Positions 49,793 to 58,510 are shown, numbered from the stretch's first letter. The stretch is DNA of 64,000 nt from Lactobacillus sp. PV034 (GCF_014522305.1 NZ_CP041982.1:67001-131000); one strand, 5' to 3'. Numbers and translations are program-made. The notes: a model not told the origin generated them from the sequence alone.

Positions 49793-51416
49793 TGTAAGCG
49801 AAGTTATAAATATTAAAAATCAACTTAATAATCTGAAGAATACAATATTAGGGCAATTTGAGGACGCGGATACTAATGCTCATCAAATTGTGAATTCGGA
49901 TTGGTTAAGTGGACAAACTAAACAGGCAATAAATGCTGAATTCAATAATTATAAAATTCCAATGCTTACAAACCTTGAAGACAGTTTAATAGAATTAACC
50001 GAGAGCTTTGATGAGACAATTAGCAAGTTTAAATCTATAGTTCATGAAAATAATGAAAGTGCAGTTATTGATACTAGTGCCGTAACTTCATTAAAAGATA
50101 CGCTTAAATCAAATGGTGAGGATCTAGATGAATTACATGATTCTGCAAAGAGTATTTACCAGAGTGTTGATGATATTATTAAAATTTCAAATCCAAGTGT
50201 AAGTAAAATTAAAAATCAATTTTCAAAGGCAAAGACTGTGCTGACACATACCAATGATTGGATGGATACTTTTAATTCCATAAGCGATCCTTATAAGAAA
50301 ATAGGTGAAAAATTAGATAATCAAAAGGTTGTAATAGGAAAATTAGCTTCTGCATTATCAGGTGGTTATGCTCATATTGGTAAAGGTTCTTATGTATTCA
50401 GTACAAAGTATCTACAAGATACAGAAAAGTTTGACGAAAAGGTTAAAAAACAACTTATAAAGAAAACGCCCGCTTTAGATATTATTGATGGTAAAAATAT
50501 AAAAGCTTCGGAATTAAATGATTTAGTTAATTTAATTGGTGAAGTGAAGAATAATGGAAATAAAATTTTTAAAGCTGGAAAGACATTAAAAAAAAGGTTT
50601 GCCGATCTTTTTGTTATAGCGGCTTTGACTAAAGATGAGAAGGGAAGAATTGGTTTTAGAATAGTTGGGGACATGGTAAAAGCTTATGAGATGAAAACCA
50701 AAAAAAATGTTCCCAAGGGTATTATCAAATTACTAGAACATATGGATCAAAAATATATTGTTGATCGATTAACGAAAAATTTACCTAAATCTTCAGTCTC
50801 TAAAAGAGGATTGCGAGTTCTAGTTAATATTAGAGGGGAATTTGTTAAAAACGGTGAAACGTTAGCAAAGAAACATTTACATGTAATTGATAGCCGTCAA
50901 TTGTATAAACCTAAATCAACTCGTCTAAAATCTTATAAAAAATCTGCTCTCAAGGCAGCTAAGGATGAAGTAGATTTTAAAGGGATGTGGAAAGATTTTA
51001 AAGATGCTAAAGGTTTGAAGAAAATTTTACCAGGTTTAAATATTGGAGCCAAAGTACTTACTGTAAGTGGTAGTGTAAGTAGCTCTAATAAATTGGCAGA
51101 TGAATCAAAACTAAAGGGAAATTGGAAAGGAGCGAGTGTAGCAGGAGGAGTAGCAATAGATTTGGGGACGGCAGCTGCAGAAGCTGGAACTGCAGATTTA
51201 ATTACTAGTGGACTTGTTACACTTGCCGGTACAGGATTAGCAGCAGCGGGAGTAACAGTTTCTGCTCCTGTTTGGGTCACAGCCGGAGCTGTAGCTGCTA
51301 CTGGAATCGGAGTTGCATATATTACTAGCAAGATATCTGATAAACTCGATTTGGGAACCAAAGTAAAGAAAACATGGAATAATGTACTTAGCTGGGGAAT
51401 GAAGCATTTTAAATAG
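49782..51416 (+). CDS. LXG-type T7SS effector with a glycine-rich membrane-active tail
   Basis: A 544-residue protein. Residues 1-200 form the helical N-terminal domain seen in LXG effectors (M-K-V-D-V-S-E-V start, S-D-W-L-S-G-Q-T-K-Q-A). Residues about 200-440 are K-rich and of unknown fold. Residues about 455-520 are hydrophobic and dense in Gly and Ala (G-T-A-A-A-E-A-G, T-L-A-G-T-G-L-A-A-A-G-V), like the glycine-zipper tail of TspA, a membrane-depolarising LXG toxin of S. aureus. I take the ATG at 49782 (GGAGG at 49764-49768) over the TTG at 49752. The gene directly downstream encodes a polytopic membrane protein, a fitting immunity partner. Confidence 0.7.
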   Translation: MKVDVSEVINIKNQLNNLKNTILGQFEDADTNAHQIVNSDWLSGQTKQAINAEFNNYKIPMLTNLEDSLIELTESFDETISKFKSIVHENNESAVIDTSAVTSLKDTLKSNGEDLDELHDSAKSIYQSVDDIIKISNPSVSKIKNQFSKAKTVLTHTNDWMDTFNSISDPYKKIGEKLDNQKVVIGKLASALSGGYAHIGKGSYVFSTKYLQDTEKFDEKVKKQLIKKTPALDIIDGKNIKASELNDLVNLIGEVKNNGNKIFKAGKTLKKRFADLFVIAALTKDEKGRIGFRIVGDMVKAYEMKTKKNVPKGIIKLLEHMDQKYIVDRLTKNLPKSSVSKRGLRVLVNIRGEFVKNGETLAKKHLHVIDSRQLYKPKSTRLKSYKKSALKAAKDEVDFKGMWKDFKDAKGLKKILPGLNIGAKVLTVSGSVSSSNKLADESKLKGNWKGASVAGGVAIDLGTAAAEAGTADLITSGLVTLAGTGLAAAGVTVSAPVWVTAGAVAATGIGVAYITSKISDKLDLGTKVKKTWNNVLSWGMKHFK

Positions 51417-51427
51417 GAGAATAAAAC

Positions 51428-52111
51428 TTGAAAACTAAACAACTTTTTAGAAAACAATTGTATAATGCTACAAAAAAATTAAATTTAACAAAAGGAAGTA
51501 ATGAAACTTGTTTATGTATTACTGCTTTCATAGTTGTTTGCCTATTGTTTGGTGATTTTCCCATAGATCTTTTAACACATAGCTGGAAACTAATTTTAAC
51601 TATTTTCTATAGTATAACTTTATTTTTATTAATAATTTCCCATTTCTTTTGGAAACGCTATAGTGAAAGTAAAATTGCAGGTCTTTTTGAAACCATAGCT
51701 GTTTATGGGGATACACCAATAGTTATTTATGTCGGTGGCTGGGCATTAGGAGTATCTACAAAAGTAATTGTTTTTGTAACCCTTTTAGCTCTTTTTTATT
51801 ACTTTATTACTTTATTTGTAGCTTTTCAGTATGAAAAAAAGGGCGATAAAGAAAGACCTATTGCGAAATGGTTAGTATTGGGACCCATGGTTATTTTAAT
51901 CTTTAGCATAGCATTAGGAGTAGTTACACAAAAAGAAATCTTTATGAATATAGGCTTAGCTATGTTGGGGTTTATAGCAACATTTAGAGTAGTACCATAT
52001 TTTTTTATTATGAACTTTCCTTATAAATTAAAGTTACGAGAAGAGTTTGGTCCTAAAGATATTGAAACAAGTAGTATTTTTATAAATAAAAAGAAAAGTG
52101 AGGAGAAATAG
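51428..52111 (+). CDS. Polytopic membrane protein, candidate immunity to the LXG toxin
   Basis: A 227-residue integral membrane protein with five or six hydrophobic helices (around residues 27-50, 55-75, 85-135, 148-168 and 172-195). The start is TTG at 51428, with AGGAG about 9 nt upstream. It begins 11 nt after the toxin stop. Immunity to TspA is given by a polytopic membrane protein (TsaI), so the same role is inferred here from position and topology. No sequence motif proves it. Confidence 0.55.
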   Translation: MKTKQLFRKQLYNATKKLNLTKGSNETCLCITAFIVVCLLFGDFPIDLLTHSWKLILTIFYSITLFLLIISHFFWKRYSESKIAGLFETIAVYGDTPIVIYVGGWALGVSTKVIVFVTLLALFYYFITLFVAFQYEKKGDKERPIAKWLVLGPMVILIFSIALGVVTQKEIFMNIGLAMLGFIATFRVVPYFFIMNFPYKLKLREEFGPKDIETSSIFINKKKSEEK

Positions 52112-52112
52112 A

Positions 52113-52556
52113 ATGGATTTAATTTCAGTACATGTTGAAGATATGATGACAATTGAAAAACGTTTGAAGGGAGAACAATTTGCCGATTTAGTTGAAGATA
52201 TTAGCCAACTCACTTTTGGAGAAGGGGTATATCAAATAGGCCCTACCATAATTTCTATTCCAACAGAACATTTTTTTGATGAAGAGATTGATTTTAAAGC
52301 CTATGTACCAGTTAGTCAAGAAGTCGAAGTTGAAGGCAGTGAATTTAGTTGGCAAAATGTTCTAGATATTCCTAAGGCTATTTCTTCAGAAATGAAATTT
52401 AATGATCAAGTTAGTGAAGAATTTAGAAAGCTACGTGAATATCTTGATGATAATAGTAAGCCTGTACCGGAAAGAATATTCTTAATTATGACTCCAGTAT
52501 ATACAGATTACTGGGTAAATATTGTGGTGCCTTTAGAAGATGTAGTGGAAGAATAG
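52113..52556 (+). CDS. T7SS-module protein, DUF5085-like, copy 1
   Basis: A 147-residue soluble protein with alternating strands and helices (V-Y-Q-I-G-P-T-I-I-S-I-P, F-K-A-Y-V-P-V, a helix, then F-L-I-M-T-P). The layout is like the neighbouring 154-residue protein at 52565 and recalls DUF5085 (GyrI-like fold) proteins found beside LXG toxins. The start at 52113 follows GGAGAAA; the upstream ATG at 52098 lies inside the previous gene. The function is unknown. Confidence 0.5.
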   Translation: MDLISVHVEDMMTIEKRLKGEQFADLVEDISQLTFGEGVYQIGPTIISIPTEHFFDEEIDFKAYVPVSQEVEVEGSEFSWQNVLDIPKAISSEMKFNDQVSEEFRKLREYLDDNSKPVPERIFLIMTPVYTDYWVNIVVPLEDVVEE

Positions 52557-52564
52557 GAAAAATT

Positions 52565-53029
52565 ATGGTTGGATACGAGCAAGCAATAACTGAAAAAAAT
52601 GTAATTGAGTATAAGTGTATTGCAGATATGGATATGATGAATGAGGCATTCCAAGATTTTGCAAAAACAATTAAGGAAGCGGGATACACACCGGTAAAAA
52701 GTATTTTTTATGCTAATGGTGGAGAGATCGATCAAACAGAAAATATTCCTTTACAAATATTTGTTCCCGTAGCAGAAGATTTTCACGGAAAATTACCGGA
52801 AAACTTCATTTACCGTTCATATTTTCAAATTCGACATTTACTTTCAGTCCGAGTAAAAGGAATGACAAATTTAGATTTTGCACGCGGATTGGAAAAGCTT
52901 GGGCAAGCTGTCTTAGAGACAGGGGATTTAGAAGATCCTAATACACCTACTTTTTTTGTTTTTCATGAATTAAATGGCGAAATTTATACAGATATTAGTG
53001 TAGGTTTGCAACGGAGATGGGAGGATTAA
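52565..53029 (+). CDS. T7SS-module protein, DUF5085-like, copy 2
   Basis: A 154-residue soluble protein with a similar strand/helix layout to the gene before it (Y-T-P-V-K-S-I-F-Y, L-Q-I-F-V-P-V, helix, T-F-F-V-F-H, Y-T-D-I-S-V-G-L). Similarity to the first copy is structural rather than close in sequence. It starts 8 nt after the previous stop. The next gene follows directly. Function unknown; the tandem pair suggests a heterodimer, which is inference only. Confidence 0.5.
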   Translation: MVGYEQAITEKNVIEYKCIADMDMMNEAFQDFAKTIKEAGYTPVKSIFYANGGEIDQTENIPLQIFVPVAEDFHGKLPENFIYRSYFQIRHLLSVRVKGMTNLDFARGLEKLGQAVLETGDLEDPNTPTFFVFHELNGEIYTDISVGLQRRWED

Positions 53030-53031
53030 CA

Positions 53032-53286
53032 ATGAAGACTGGGGTAGTACCTGACCGATGGGAACAAACAGTGTTGATTGCACAGCAAAGTGTAGATAGT
53101 ATCTCAAAAGTAGATAAGATGCAATTTAGTAAGACCGATCTTAAACCGTTTACTGATATTAATAAGGTAATAGGCAGCTTTAATTTAGCCGTTAGTGCTT
53201 TAAAGCAGCAAACAGATGGGGAAACAGATAATCTTTTGTGTGTTGGATATAATAAACAAATTGATGATGTTAATTATGGTAAGTAA
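53032..53286 (+). CDS. Small helical T7SS protein (TIGR04197/LXG-partner-like)
   Basis: An 84-residue helical protein without signal peptide (Q-T-V-L-I-A-Q-Q-S-V-D-S-I-S-K, then F-N-L-A-V-S-A-L-K-Q-Q). Its size and position suit the TIGR04197 group of small T7SS effectors or partners. The ATG at 53032 has GGGAGG about 12 nt upstream. It overlaps no gene and is followed by two membrane proteins. Confidence 0.5.
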   Translation: MKTGVVPDRWEQTVLIAQQSVDSISKVDKMQFSKTDLKPFTDINKVIGSFNLAVSALKQQTDGETDNLLCVGYNKQIDDVNYGK

Positions 53287-53348
53287 TTTTTGTAGGGATT
53301 TAATTACAGCAGTTATTAAATGGAAGAATTAAAGGATATTATTAGAGC

Positions 53349-53954
53349 ATGGAAATAATATTTAATACAATTGCGAATATGCATAACCCATATATATTTT
53401 TAATAATTTCAATAATTTGTAGTTTGACATTTGGAATTTATGGTTTGAATGCGAAGTACGAGGTATTACCTTTTATAACATTCAGTCTTTATATAATTGC
53501 TGTTACTATCTGTGTTTTGAGTGAAATGCTAATTTTTCCTAACCTCGCACCTATGGATAAGCATAGTGCTAGAACGGTTTGGAGCGGTCTTGGTTTTTGT
53601 TTAACTTTTCTTTTAAATGGATTAGTTTTGCTACTAATCCTTTTATGGCATATAAGGAAAAACTCTATTAAATATGTTACTAATAACAAAATTATTTTTA
53701 ACAGATCATTTTTATTAGGAGCAATTACAACATTTTTCAATGTAGGGATAGCCGTGTTCGCACTTGTAGGAATGGGGCTAATGGAGGAGCTAGTATCATT
53801 CAAAGGCCCATTGGCATTATTATATTTAATTCCCTTAATTGTTAGTTTTATCCTGGCTCAAAAATCTCATAGTTGGATTATGTCACTTTTAAGATCTGTA
53901 GTAAGAAAGAACTTACCAAAAGACGTAAGACAAAAATTGGTAGGAGAACAATGA
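53349..53954 (+). CDS. Five-helix membrane protein of the T7SS module
   Basis: A 201-residue protein with about five transmembrane helices (near 15-35, 40-63, 78-102, 120-145, 152-170) and a basic C-terminus. The family is not recognised. Its stop overlaps the start of the next gene (ATGA). It lies downstream of the T7SS module and could be immunity or an accessory component. Confidence 0.5.
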   Translation: MEIIFNTIANMHNPYIFLIISIICSLTFGIYGLNAKYEVLPFITFSLYIIAVTICVLSEMLIFPNLAPMDKHSARTVWSGLGFCLTFLLNGLVLLLILLWHIRKNSIKYVTNNKIIFNRSFLLGAITTFFNVGIAVFALVGMGLMEELVSFKGPLALLYLIPLIVSFILAQKSHSWIMSLLRSVVRKNLPKDVRQKLVGEQ

Positions 53955-55033
53955 AAATAAAGAAATTATTTCAAGGAACTTTTGAACAGTCAAAACGTAT
54001 AGCTAAAAGAAGAGAAACATTATTATTTAGTAATGACTATCGGCACATAAATAATAATTCAATTATCTCCCGTTTGTTTGTAGACCTATTATTAGGTGGA
54101 TTTATGATAATGGTATGGGGCTTTATAAGTGCTGGTTTTATGTTACCTAAAGGCAAAATCCCAGAATTGAGGGTCCCAGTAAATGTGAGTTATGGCCTAG
54201 CAAGTTTTCTGCGTCCGGTTCTGATTATTCTGCTTATTTTTCTAGGTTTGATGCTTGTCCGCTGGTTATTACCAATTAAGAATATTGTTATGTCTACTAC
54301 AATTGGGGGAATAATTATGATGCTACTCTTAGTAATTATCATGGTGGCTATGGCTCCAATGTTGGTGCAGTGGACCCTTGAAAGTGGTGGGATTTTTTAC
54401 TTTGTTTTAAGCTGTATTTTAGTGATTGATTTTGAAATTTATCGCTTTAGCTTATGGGTCAAAAAGTCAATAAGCACAATGTATACTCAACCGCTTAAAT
54501 TAAATACATTTGAAAGAATTAATCATAAAATTTTTACCCCAAAAGCACAACTAATTGCCAAGATTAGTAATAGTAAATTTCATCGCTTTATTAGTTCTAT
54601 CTTGATCTTTTTTGATAGATTTAATAAAACCTTCTTTCGTGAAGAAACACACTTACAAGACTATGCCATTGCTACGAGATTTTCTCATTTAGTGACACAA
54701 ATATTAATATTTCTCAGAGTATTAATTATTTCGCTAGTGATAGCTTTAATTGGTATTATTGTGGGGTTAAATAATTCAGTTATAAAGGATTTAAATTTAC
54801 GTATTTTTGTCTGTTTTTTCTTTCCCTGGATGTATTTATTATTATTTGGCTGCTTGCGACTATGCCTTTCAACACGAATTAGTTGGTTTTACATTAAAAA
54901 GTTTTCTAAGCAGTATCGTCTTTACTATAAGATTCCTGATCGCGTTTGGTATTTAAGTGAAAGGCGTGCTGCCAAGCATCCCTCCGTTTACCGTCCAGAG
55001 GATGAAAAAGAAACAAGTTCAAGTGAAATATAA
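53951..55033 (+). CDS. Six-helix membrane protein of the T7SS module
   Basis: A 360-residue protein with a basic N-terminus (MKIKKLFQGTFEQSKRIAKR) and about six transmembrane helices (near 42-62, 82-105, 112-135, 142-162, 250-275, 285-305), with a charged tail. I do not recognise the family. I chose the ATG at 53951, which overlaps the previous stop, over the longer frame from 53873. It is the last gene of the T7SS-linked block. Confidence 0.5.
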   Translation: MKIKKLFQGTFEQSKRIAKRRETLLFSNDYRHINNNSIISRLFVDLLLGGFMIMVWGFISAGFMLPKGKIPELRVPVNVSYGLASFLRPVLIILLIFLGLMLVRWLLPIKNIVMSTTIGGIIMMLLLVIIMVAMAPMLVQWTLESGGIFYFVLSCILVIDFEIYRFSLWVKKSISTMYTQPLKLNTFERINHKIFTPKAQLIAKISNSKFHRFISSILIFFDRFNKTFFREETHLQDYAIATRFSHLVTQILIFLRVLIISLVIALIGIIVGLNNSVIKDLNLRIFVCFFFPWMYLLLFGCLRLCLSTRISWFYIKKFSKQYRLYYKIPDRVWYLSERRAAKHPSVYRPEDEKETSSSEI

Positions 55034-55274
55034 AGAAGAATTAATTTATTTATACTTTTTTATAGAAGATATTTGTCGTGTCATACTAATACAAATTCTT
55101 AAATAACCTATATCTTTATCTCTTTTGATAATGATATGGCTTTTTTTATTCCAAAATTACTTTGAAATATATACTTAATTATATAGATATATATGAGTAA
55201 AAATAATATAATTACTTACATTATTTATTTAAAGACAAAAATAGAAAATATATTTAAGGTGTAAGAGGAGAAAA
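55034..55274 (+). other. AT-rich gap closing the T7SS block
   Basis: About 240 nt of very AT-rich sequence with no supported gene. It has several TATAAT-like words (for example near 55209) but no convincing -35 partner and no strong terminator. Confidence 0.45.
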
Positions 55275-55472
55275 ATGAAGAAAAATAAGCGTATCGGAGA
55301 TATTATTTGTTACATAACTTTTGCTCTAGGGATTGTTGGTATGTTCTTAATGCAAAATATCCGTGTCTTTATGGTTATTTTTTTAGTTGGATTAATTATT
55401 AGTTGTCCATTTTATCGTAAATATAATAAGGAAAGAAAGGCGCTTATTAAACAAAGAGCTGAGAAAGAATAA
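55275..55472 (+). CDS. Small membrane protein (65 residues)
   Basis: It has two transmembrane helices (about 8-28 and 30-46) and a charged C-terminal tail (KALIKQRAEKE). The family is not recognised. A GAGGAGA site precedes the ATG. The stop overlaps the start of the next gene (TAATG), so the two are translationally coupled and may act together. Confidence 0.5.
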   Translation: MKKNKRIGDIICYITFALGIVGMFLMQNIRVFMVIFLVGLIISCPFYRKYNKERKALIKQRAEKE

Positions 55473-56017
55473 TGTTAGGAATAGTTTTTGCTGTTATTAG
55501 TTTGGTGATTGTTATTCCGTATAATAAGATGTGGATGCGTCGCTTTTTAGAACAAAAGGCTACTGTGATTGAAGGCTTCTTGAATATGGTTGTAGTCTTT
55601 GCCCTAGCAGTTTGTACCGGAATTTTAACAATCTTGACTTTCAAAATTGGTGGTCAAGATGAAACTACCTTGAGCCTAGGATTAGCAGGAATATTTTCTG
55701 CCATCCCATTTTTGGTTAGTATGGTGCAATTTTATTTTGGTTTGCAGCAGGATATTTTTACCCATCCCCAAGATTTTATTTGGGATGGCCACATTGATCC
55801 TACACTATCTGATCTGAATGGGTCCTTTATGGCCTATTTAATCTTGGGTGTGCAAGACCTCAATTTTGGCATTATTCTTGTCATTGTAGCTCACTTTAAA
55901 AATGCAAGTTTGTTACTCTTAATTGAATTACTAGTGGTGTTAATTGCTGAGTTAATTTATATTAAAAGATATCCCCGCAAGTTTGAAAGACAGTTAAAAA
56001 ATAAAACTACTAAATAA
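55472..56017 (+). CDS. Polytopic membrane protein (181 residues)
   Basis: It has about five hydrophobic helices and a basic C-terminus. A conserved-looking polar loop lies in the middle (FTHPQDFIWDGHIDP). The family is not recognised. It is coupled to the 65-residue membrane protein before it, and a bidirectional terminator shared with yidC follows. Confidence 0.5.
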   Translation: MLGIVFAVISLVIVIPYNKMWMRRFLEQKATVIEGFLNMVVVFALAVCTGILTILTFKIGGQDETTLSLGLAGIFSAIPFLVSMVQFYFGLQQDIFTHPQDFIWDGHIDPTLSDLNGSFMAYLILGVQDLNFGIILVIVAHFKNASLLLLIELLVVLIAELIYIKRYPRKFERQLKNKTTK

Positions 56018-56024
56018 AATAAAA

Positions 56025-56075
56025 AAATACCTACTTAATTTGCCAGTAATCAGGCAGGATTAAGTAGGTATTTTA
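56025..56075. terminator. Bidirectional terminator between the membrane pair and yidC
   Basis: AAATACCTACTTAA pairs with TTAAGTAGGTATTT, with A and T runs on both sides. It serves both converging transcripts. Confidence 0.85.
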
Positions 56076-56081
56076 GTTTAA

Positions 56082-57071
56082 TTATTTTTTGTCATTTTCA
56101 CGTTTTTGCTTACCCGCATTACGTGAACGTAAATCCTTGTGAAGATTTTGATTAGAAAAAGTTGCTGAAACATCGTTGCCATTAGGGGTATTACCACCAA
56201 CAATATCGGCAATTGTTTGTTTAGTAACTACTTCCTTAATTGGTTTGTTTTTTAATTCCTTATCAACTTCTTTTTTAACCTTTGGCATTAAGACAAAGGT
56301 AGTGATAATCTGTTGGATTACCATTACGACACCACCAGCGGCAAAGTAAAGCGCTAAGGCACCTGAATATGAAATGGCAAAGAAGAAAGTAATTAAAGGA
56401 CTAATGAAGGCAGTGGTCTTCATGGTCTTTTTTTGTTCAGGTGACAAGCCAATCATTGAAAGGTAGGCTTGAATAACGTAAAGCAAGGTTGCGGCAATGG
56501 CTAGGGCGATTGAACGCTGACTCAAGGAAATACCGTAAAAGCTGGTGTGGGCTAATTTGTCAGAGTATGCTACAGCTTGGTAAATACCGGCCATAATTGG
56601 CAGCTGAATTAGGAGGGGAAGACAGCCCATGCCACCAATGAGGGAAAGGTTATTTTCGCGGTAAATCTGCATTTGCAACTGACTGATTTGCATCTTTTGA
56701 TCTTGTGTTAAGTTAGGATCCTTGATGGCTTCTTGTACTAAATTAATTTGAGGTTGCAAACGTTTAGTTCGTTCTTGCTGCTTAGTCATCTTGTATGATT
56801 GGTTTAAGCGTAAGGGTAAGACAATAAATTGCACCACTAAGGTGATTAAAACAATTGCCCAACCGGCACCATTGGCACCACCGATTTTTGCTTCGACGAA
56901 CAACATGATGTTTTGCAAGGGATGGCCGAATAAGTTGTAAATCCAGGCATATGGTCCAGAAGTTGGTGCTTGCAAAACGCCACTAGTAGTTTTGCTAGTA
57001 CAAGCACTTAAAAAGACCATTAAGATCCCTAAGAGAGCAATTACTTTTAAATGTTTACTTTTAATTTTCAT
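56082..57071 (-). CDS. yidC: Membrane protein insertase YidC/OxaA
   Basis: A 329-residue YidC-type insertase. The signal peptide ends in a lipobox (L-S-A-C), so it is a lipoprotein. Five transmembrane helices and the conserved I-G-G-M-G-C-L-P-L-L-I-Q-L-P-I region follow, and the C-terminus is basic. It inserts membrane proteins, alone or with Sec. I chose the start at 57071 (MKIKSKHLK), with a GAAAGGT site upstream; the longer frame to 57128 has no support. It is downstream of the acylphosphatase gene, both on the minus strand. Confidence 0.95.
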   Translation of the reverse strand: MKIKSKHLKVIALLGILMVFLSACTSKTTSGVLQAPTSGPYAWIYNLFGHPLQNIMLFVEAKIGGANGAGWAIVLITLVVQFIVLPLRLNQSYKMTKQQERTKRLQPQINLVQEAIKDPNLTQDQKMQISQLQMQIYRENNLSLIGGMGCLPLLIQLPIMAGIYQAVAYSDKLAHTSFYGISLSQRSIALAIAATLLYVIQAYLSMIGLSPEQKKTMKTTAFISPLITFFFAISYSGALALYFAAGGVVMVIQQIITTFVLMPKVKKEVDKELKNKPIKEVVTKQTIADIVGGNTPNGNDVSATFSNQNLHKDLRSRNAGKQKRENDKK

Positions 57072-57133
57072 TAAATGAATACCTTTCTCTTTGTATTGAG
57101 TAAAGTTTACTAGTAATCTTAATTTCAAGCAAC

Positions 57134-57409
57134 CTAGTGAATAATGTTAAAAGAATGAAATTGATCACTTGAAGGCAAATCTTCGACTTCCACGTGATCA
57201 ACTCGGCCTGCTGGCGTAGGGCTAGTCTTAACTTTGCTCAGAAAATGGGCTAACTGGAGTGAATTACCTTGCGCAATAATTTCAACATCACCATTAGCTA
57301 AATTCTTAACCGTTCCTTTAACTTTGAGGTCTTTGGCAAGCAGCTGGGTAGCCCATCTAAAGCCAACTCCTTGAACTAAACCTGAAACAATAATTTTTTT
57401 AGTTTCCAT
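57134..57409 (-). CDS. acyP: Acylphosphatase
   Basis: A 91-residue protein with the acylphosphatase signature: V-Q-G-V-G-F-R-W (catalytic Arg) and G-T-V-K-N-L-A-N-G-D-V-E-I (catalytic Asn in the second motif). It hydrolyses acyl phosphates. It is divergent from the RNA methyltransferase gene and just upstream of yidC, a usual Lactobacillus order. Confidence 0.95.
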   Translation of the reverse strand: METKKIIVSGLVQGVGFRWATQLLAKDLKVKGTVKNLANGDVEIIAQGNSLQLAHFLSKVKTSPTPAGRVDHVEVEDLPSSDQFHSFNIIH

Positions 57410-57509
57410 TGTATTGCCGGCTTTCTTAAAACTAAGTTCTAGTAAAATTTTAACATGTTAATTTTTTAGTAGGTACATTAAAATAGAAGAAAGAGAAAGA
57501 AGAGTTAAA

Positions 57510-58271
57510 ATGATCGAAATAAATTCTGTTAAAAATGCCAAAATTAAAGAAATAAAAAAATTACTGCAAAAAAAGTATCGTCATGAAGCAAATAAATATT
57601 TGATTGAAGGCTTTCATTTAGTGCAAGAAGCTTTACAAGGCCATCAGCAATATGATTATCTCTTGGCAACGGAAAAGGCATATGAGCGTTTATTAGAGCT
57701 TGCTAATCTTGATGATCGTAAGGTCATTATTATTAATGATGTCATCGCTGAGCATTTATCGGCTACCAAGAATAGCCAAGATGTGTTTATGGTGTTAAAT
57801 ATTAATCAACCGAAGTCATTTTCTTTTGAATATGGTAAATGGGTGGTTTTAGATAATTTAACTGATCCAGGGAATGTGGGAACTATTATTCGAACGGCTG
57901 ATGCAGCTGGATTTGATGGTGTAGTTTTATCAAAAGAAAGTGTAGATCTTTATAATCCTAAAGTGCAGCGCAGTATGCAGGGAAGTCAATTCCATATTCA
58001 AGTAATTCAAATGCCAATTTTAGAAGCTTTGACTAACTTTAAGGCCCATGGATTACCTATTTATGCTAGTGTCTTAGATAAAACCGCTAAGCAATTAGCC
58101 AATTGTGCGCCGGTACCTCAATTAGCTTTAGTAATTGGAAATGAAGCTCACGGAGTAAGCCCAGAAGTAGTAGCTTTAGCAGATAAAAAAATCTATATTC
58201 CAATTAAAGGGCAAGCGGAATCATTAAATGCCGCAGTTGCAGCTGGAATTATGATTTATCATTTTAGCTAG
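57510..58271 (+). CDS. TrmH/SpoU-family RNA 2'-O-methyltransferase
   Basis: A 253-residue SPOUT methyltransferase. It has an N-terminal RNA-binding domain (about 1-100) and the three SpoU motifs: N-V-G-T-I-I-R-T-A-D (motif 1), V-I-G-N-E-A-H-G-V-S (motif 2) and A-E-S-L-N-A-A-V-A-A-G-I (motif 3). It is likely to methylate a ribose in rRNA; the target nucleotide cannot be told from sequence. It is divergent from acyP. Confidence 0.92.
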   Translation: MIEINSVKNAKIKEIKKLLQKKYRHEANKYLIEGFHLVQEALQGHQQYDYLLATEKAYERLLELANLDDRKVIIINDVIAEHLSATKNSQDVFMVLNINQPKSFSFEYGKWVVLDNLTDPGNVGTIIRTADAAGFDGVVLSKESVDLYNPKVQRSMQGSQFHIQVIQMPILEALTNFKAHGLPIYASVLDKTAKQLANCAPVPQLALVIGNEAHGVSPEVVALADKKIYIPIKGQAESLNAAVAAGIMIYHFS

Positions 58272-58272
58272 C

Positions 58273-58289
58273 AAAAGTGGGACTTGTTT
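58273..58289 (+). repeat. 17-bp direct repeat, copy 1
   Basis: AAAAGTGGGACTTGTTT occurs here and again at 58471-58487, 198 nt apart. The two copies frame the antitoxin remnant. The second copy supplies the -35 box of the HxlR gene. Confidence 0.8.
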
Positions 58290-58439
58290 ATGAGTAAAAT
58301 TGATGAATACATTGCTAAAAGAAGTAAACAAAGCGCTAATTTTGCTAAAGCCTATAAAGAAGAAAATCAAAAATTACAACTTGCTGTTAAAGTTAGAAAT
58401 ATAAAAGAAAAGCTTGGTATAAAAGATTTGAAAAATTAG
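58290..58439 (+). pseudogene. Truncated XRE/HigA-like antitoxin remnant
   Basis: It encodes 49 residues (MSKIDEYIAKRSKQSANFAK, then A-Y-K-E-E-N-Q-K-L-Q-L-A-V-K-V-R-N-I-K-E-K-L-G). This is the N-terminal part typical of HigA-type antitoxins just before their helix-turn-helix. The HTH itself is missing, and no toxin gene is next to it. It is probably a leftover of a toxin-antitoxin pair, though a real short protein cannot be excluded. No good ribosome-binding site is seen. Confidence 0.5.
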
Positions 58440-58470
58440 CTGTTAACTTTATTTAGAAATTCTGAGAATA

Positions 58471-58487
58471 AAAAGTGGGACTTGTTT
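58471..58487 (+). repeat. 17-bp direct repeat, copy 2
   Basis: AAAAGTGGGACTTGTTT is identical to 58273-58289. Its last six bases are the -35 box of the HxlR promoter. Confidence 0.8.
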
Positions 58488-58510
58488 TTAGTAAGTGGAT
58501 TTCTTATAAT
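58482..58510 (+). promoter_or_regulatory. Promoter of the HxlR-family regulator
   Basis: TTGTTT (58482-58487) and a perfect TATAAT (58505-58510) are separated by 17 nt. Confidence 0.7.

Noticed and set aside
50933..51457. 174-residue minus-strand frame opposite the LXG toxin tail
   Set aside because: It is antisense to the Gly/Ala-rich tail; composition is explained by the coding strand and it has no ribosome-binding site.
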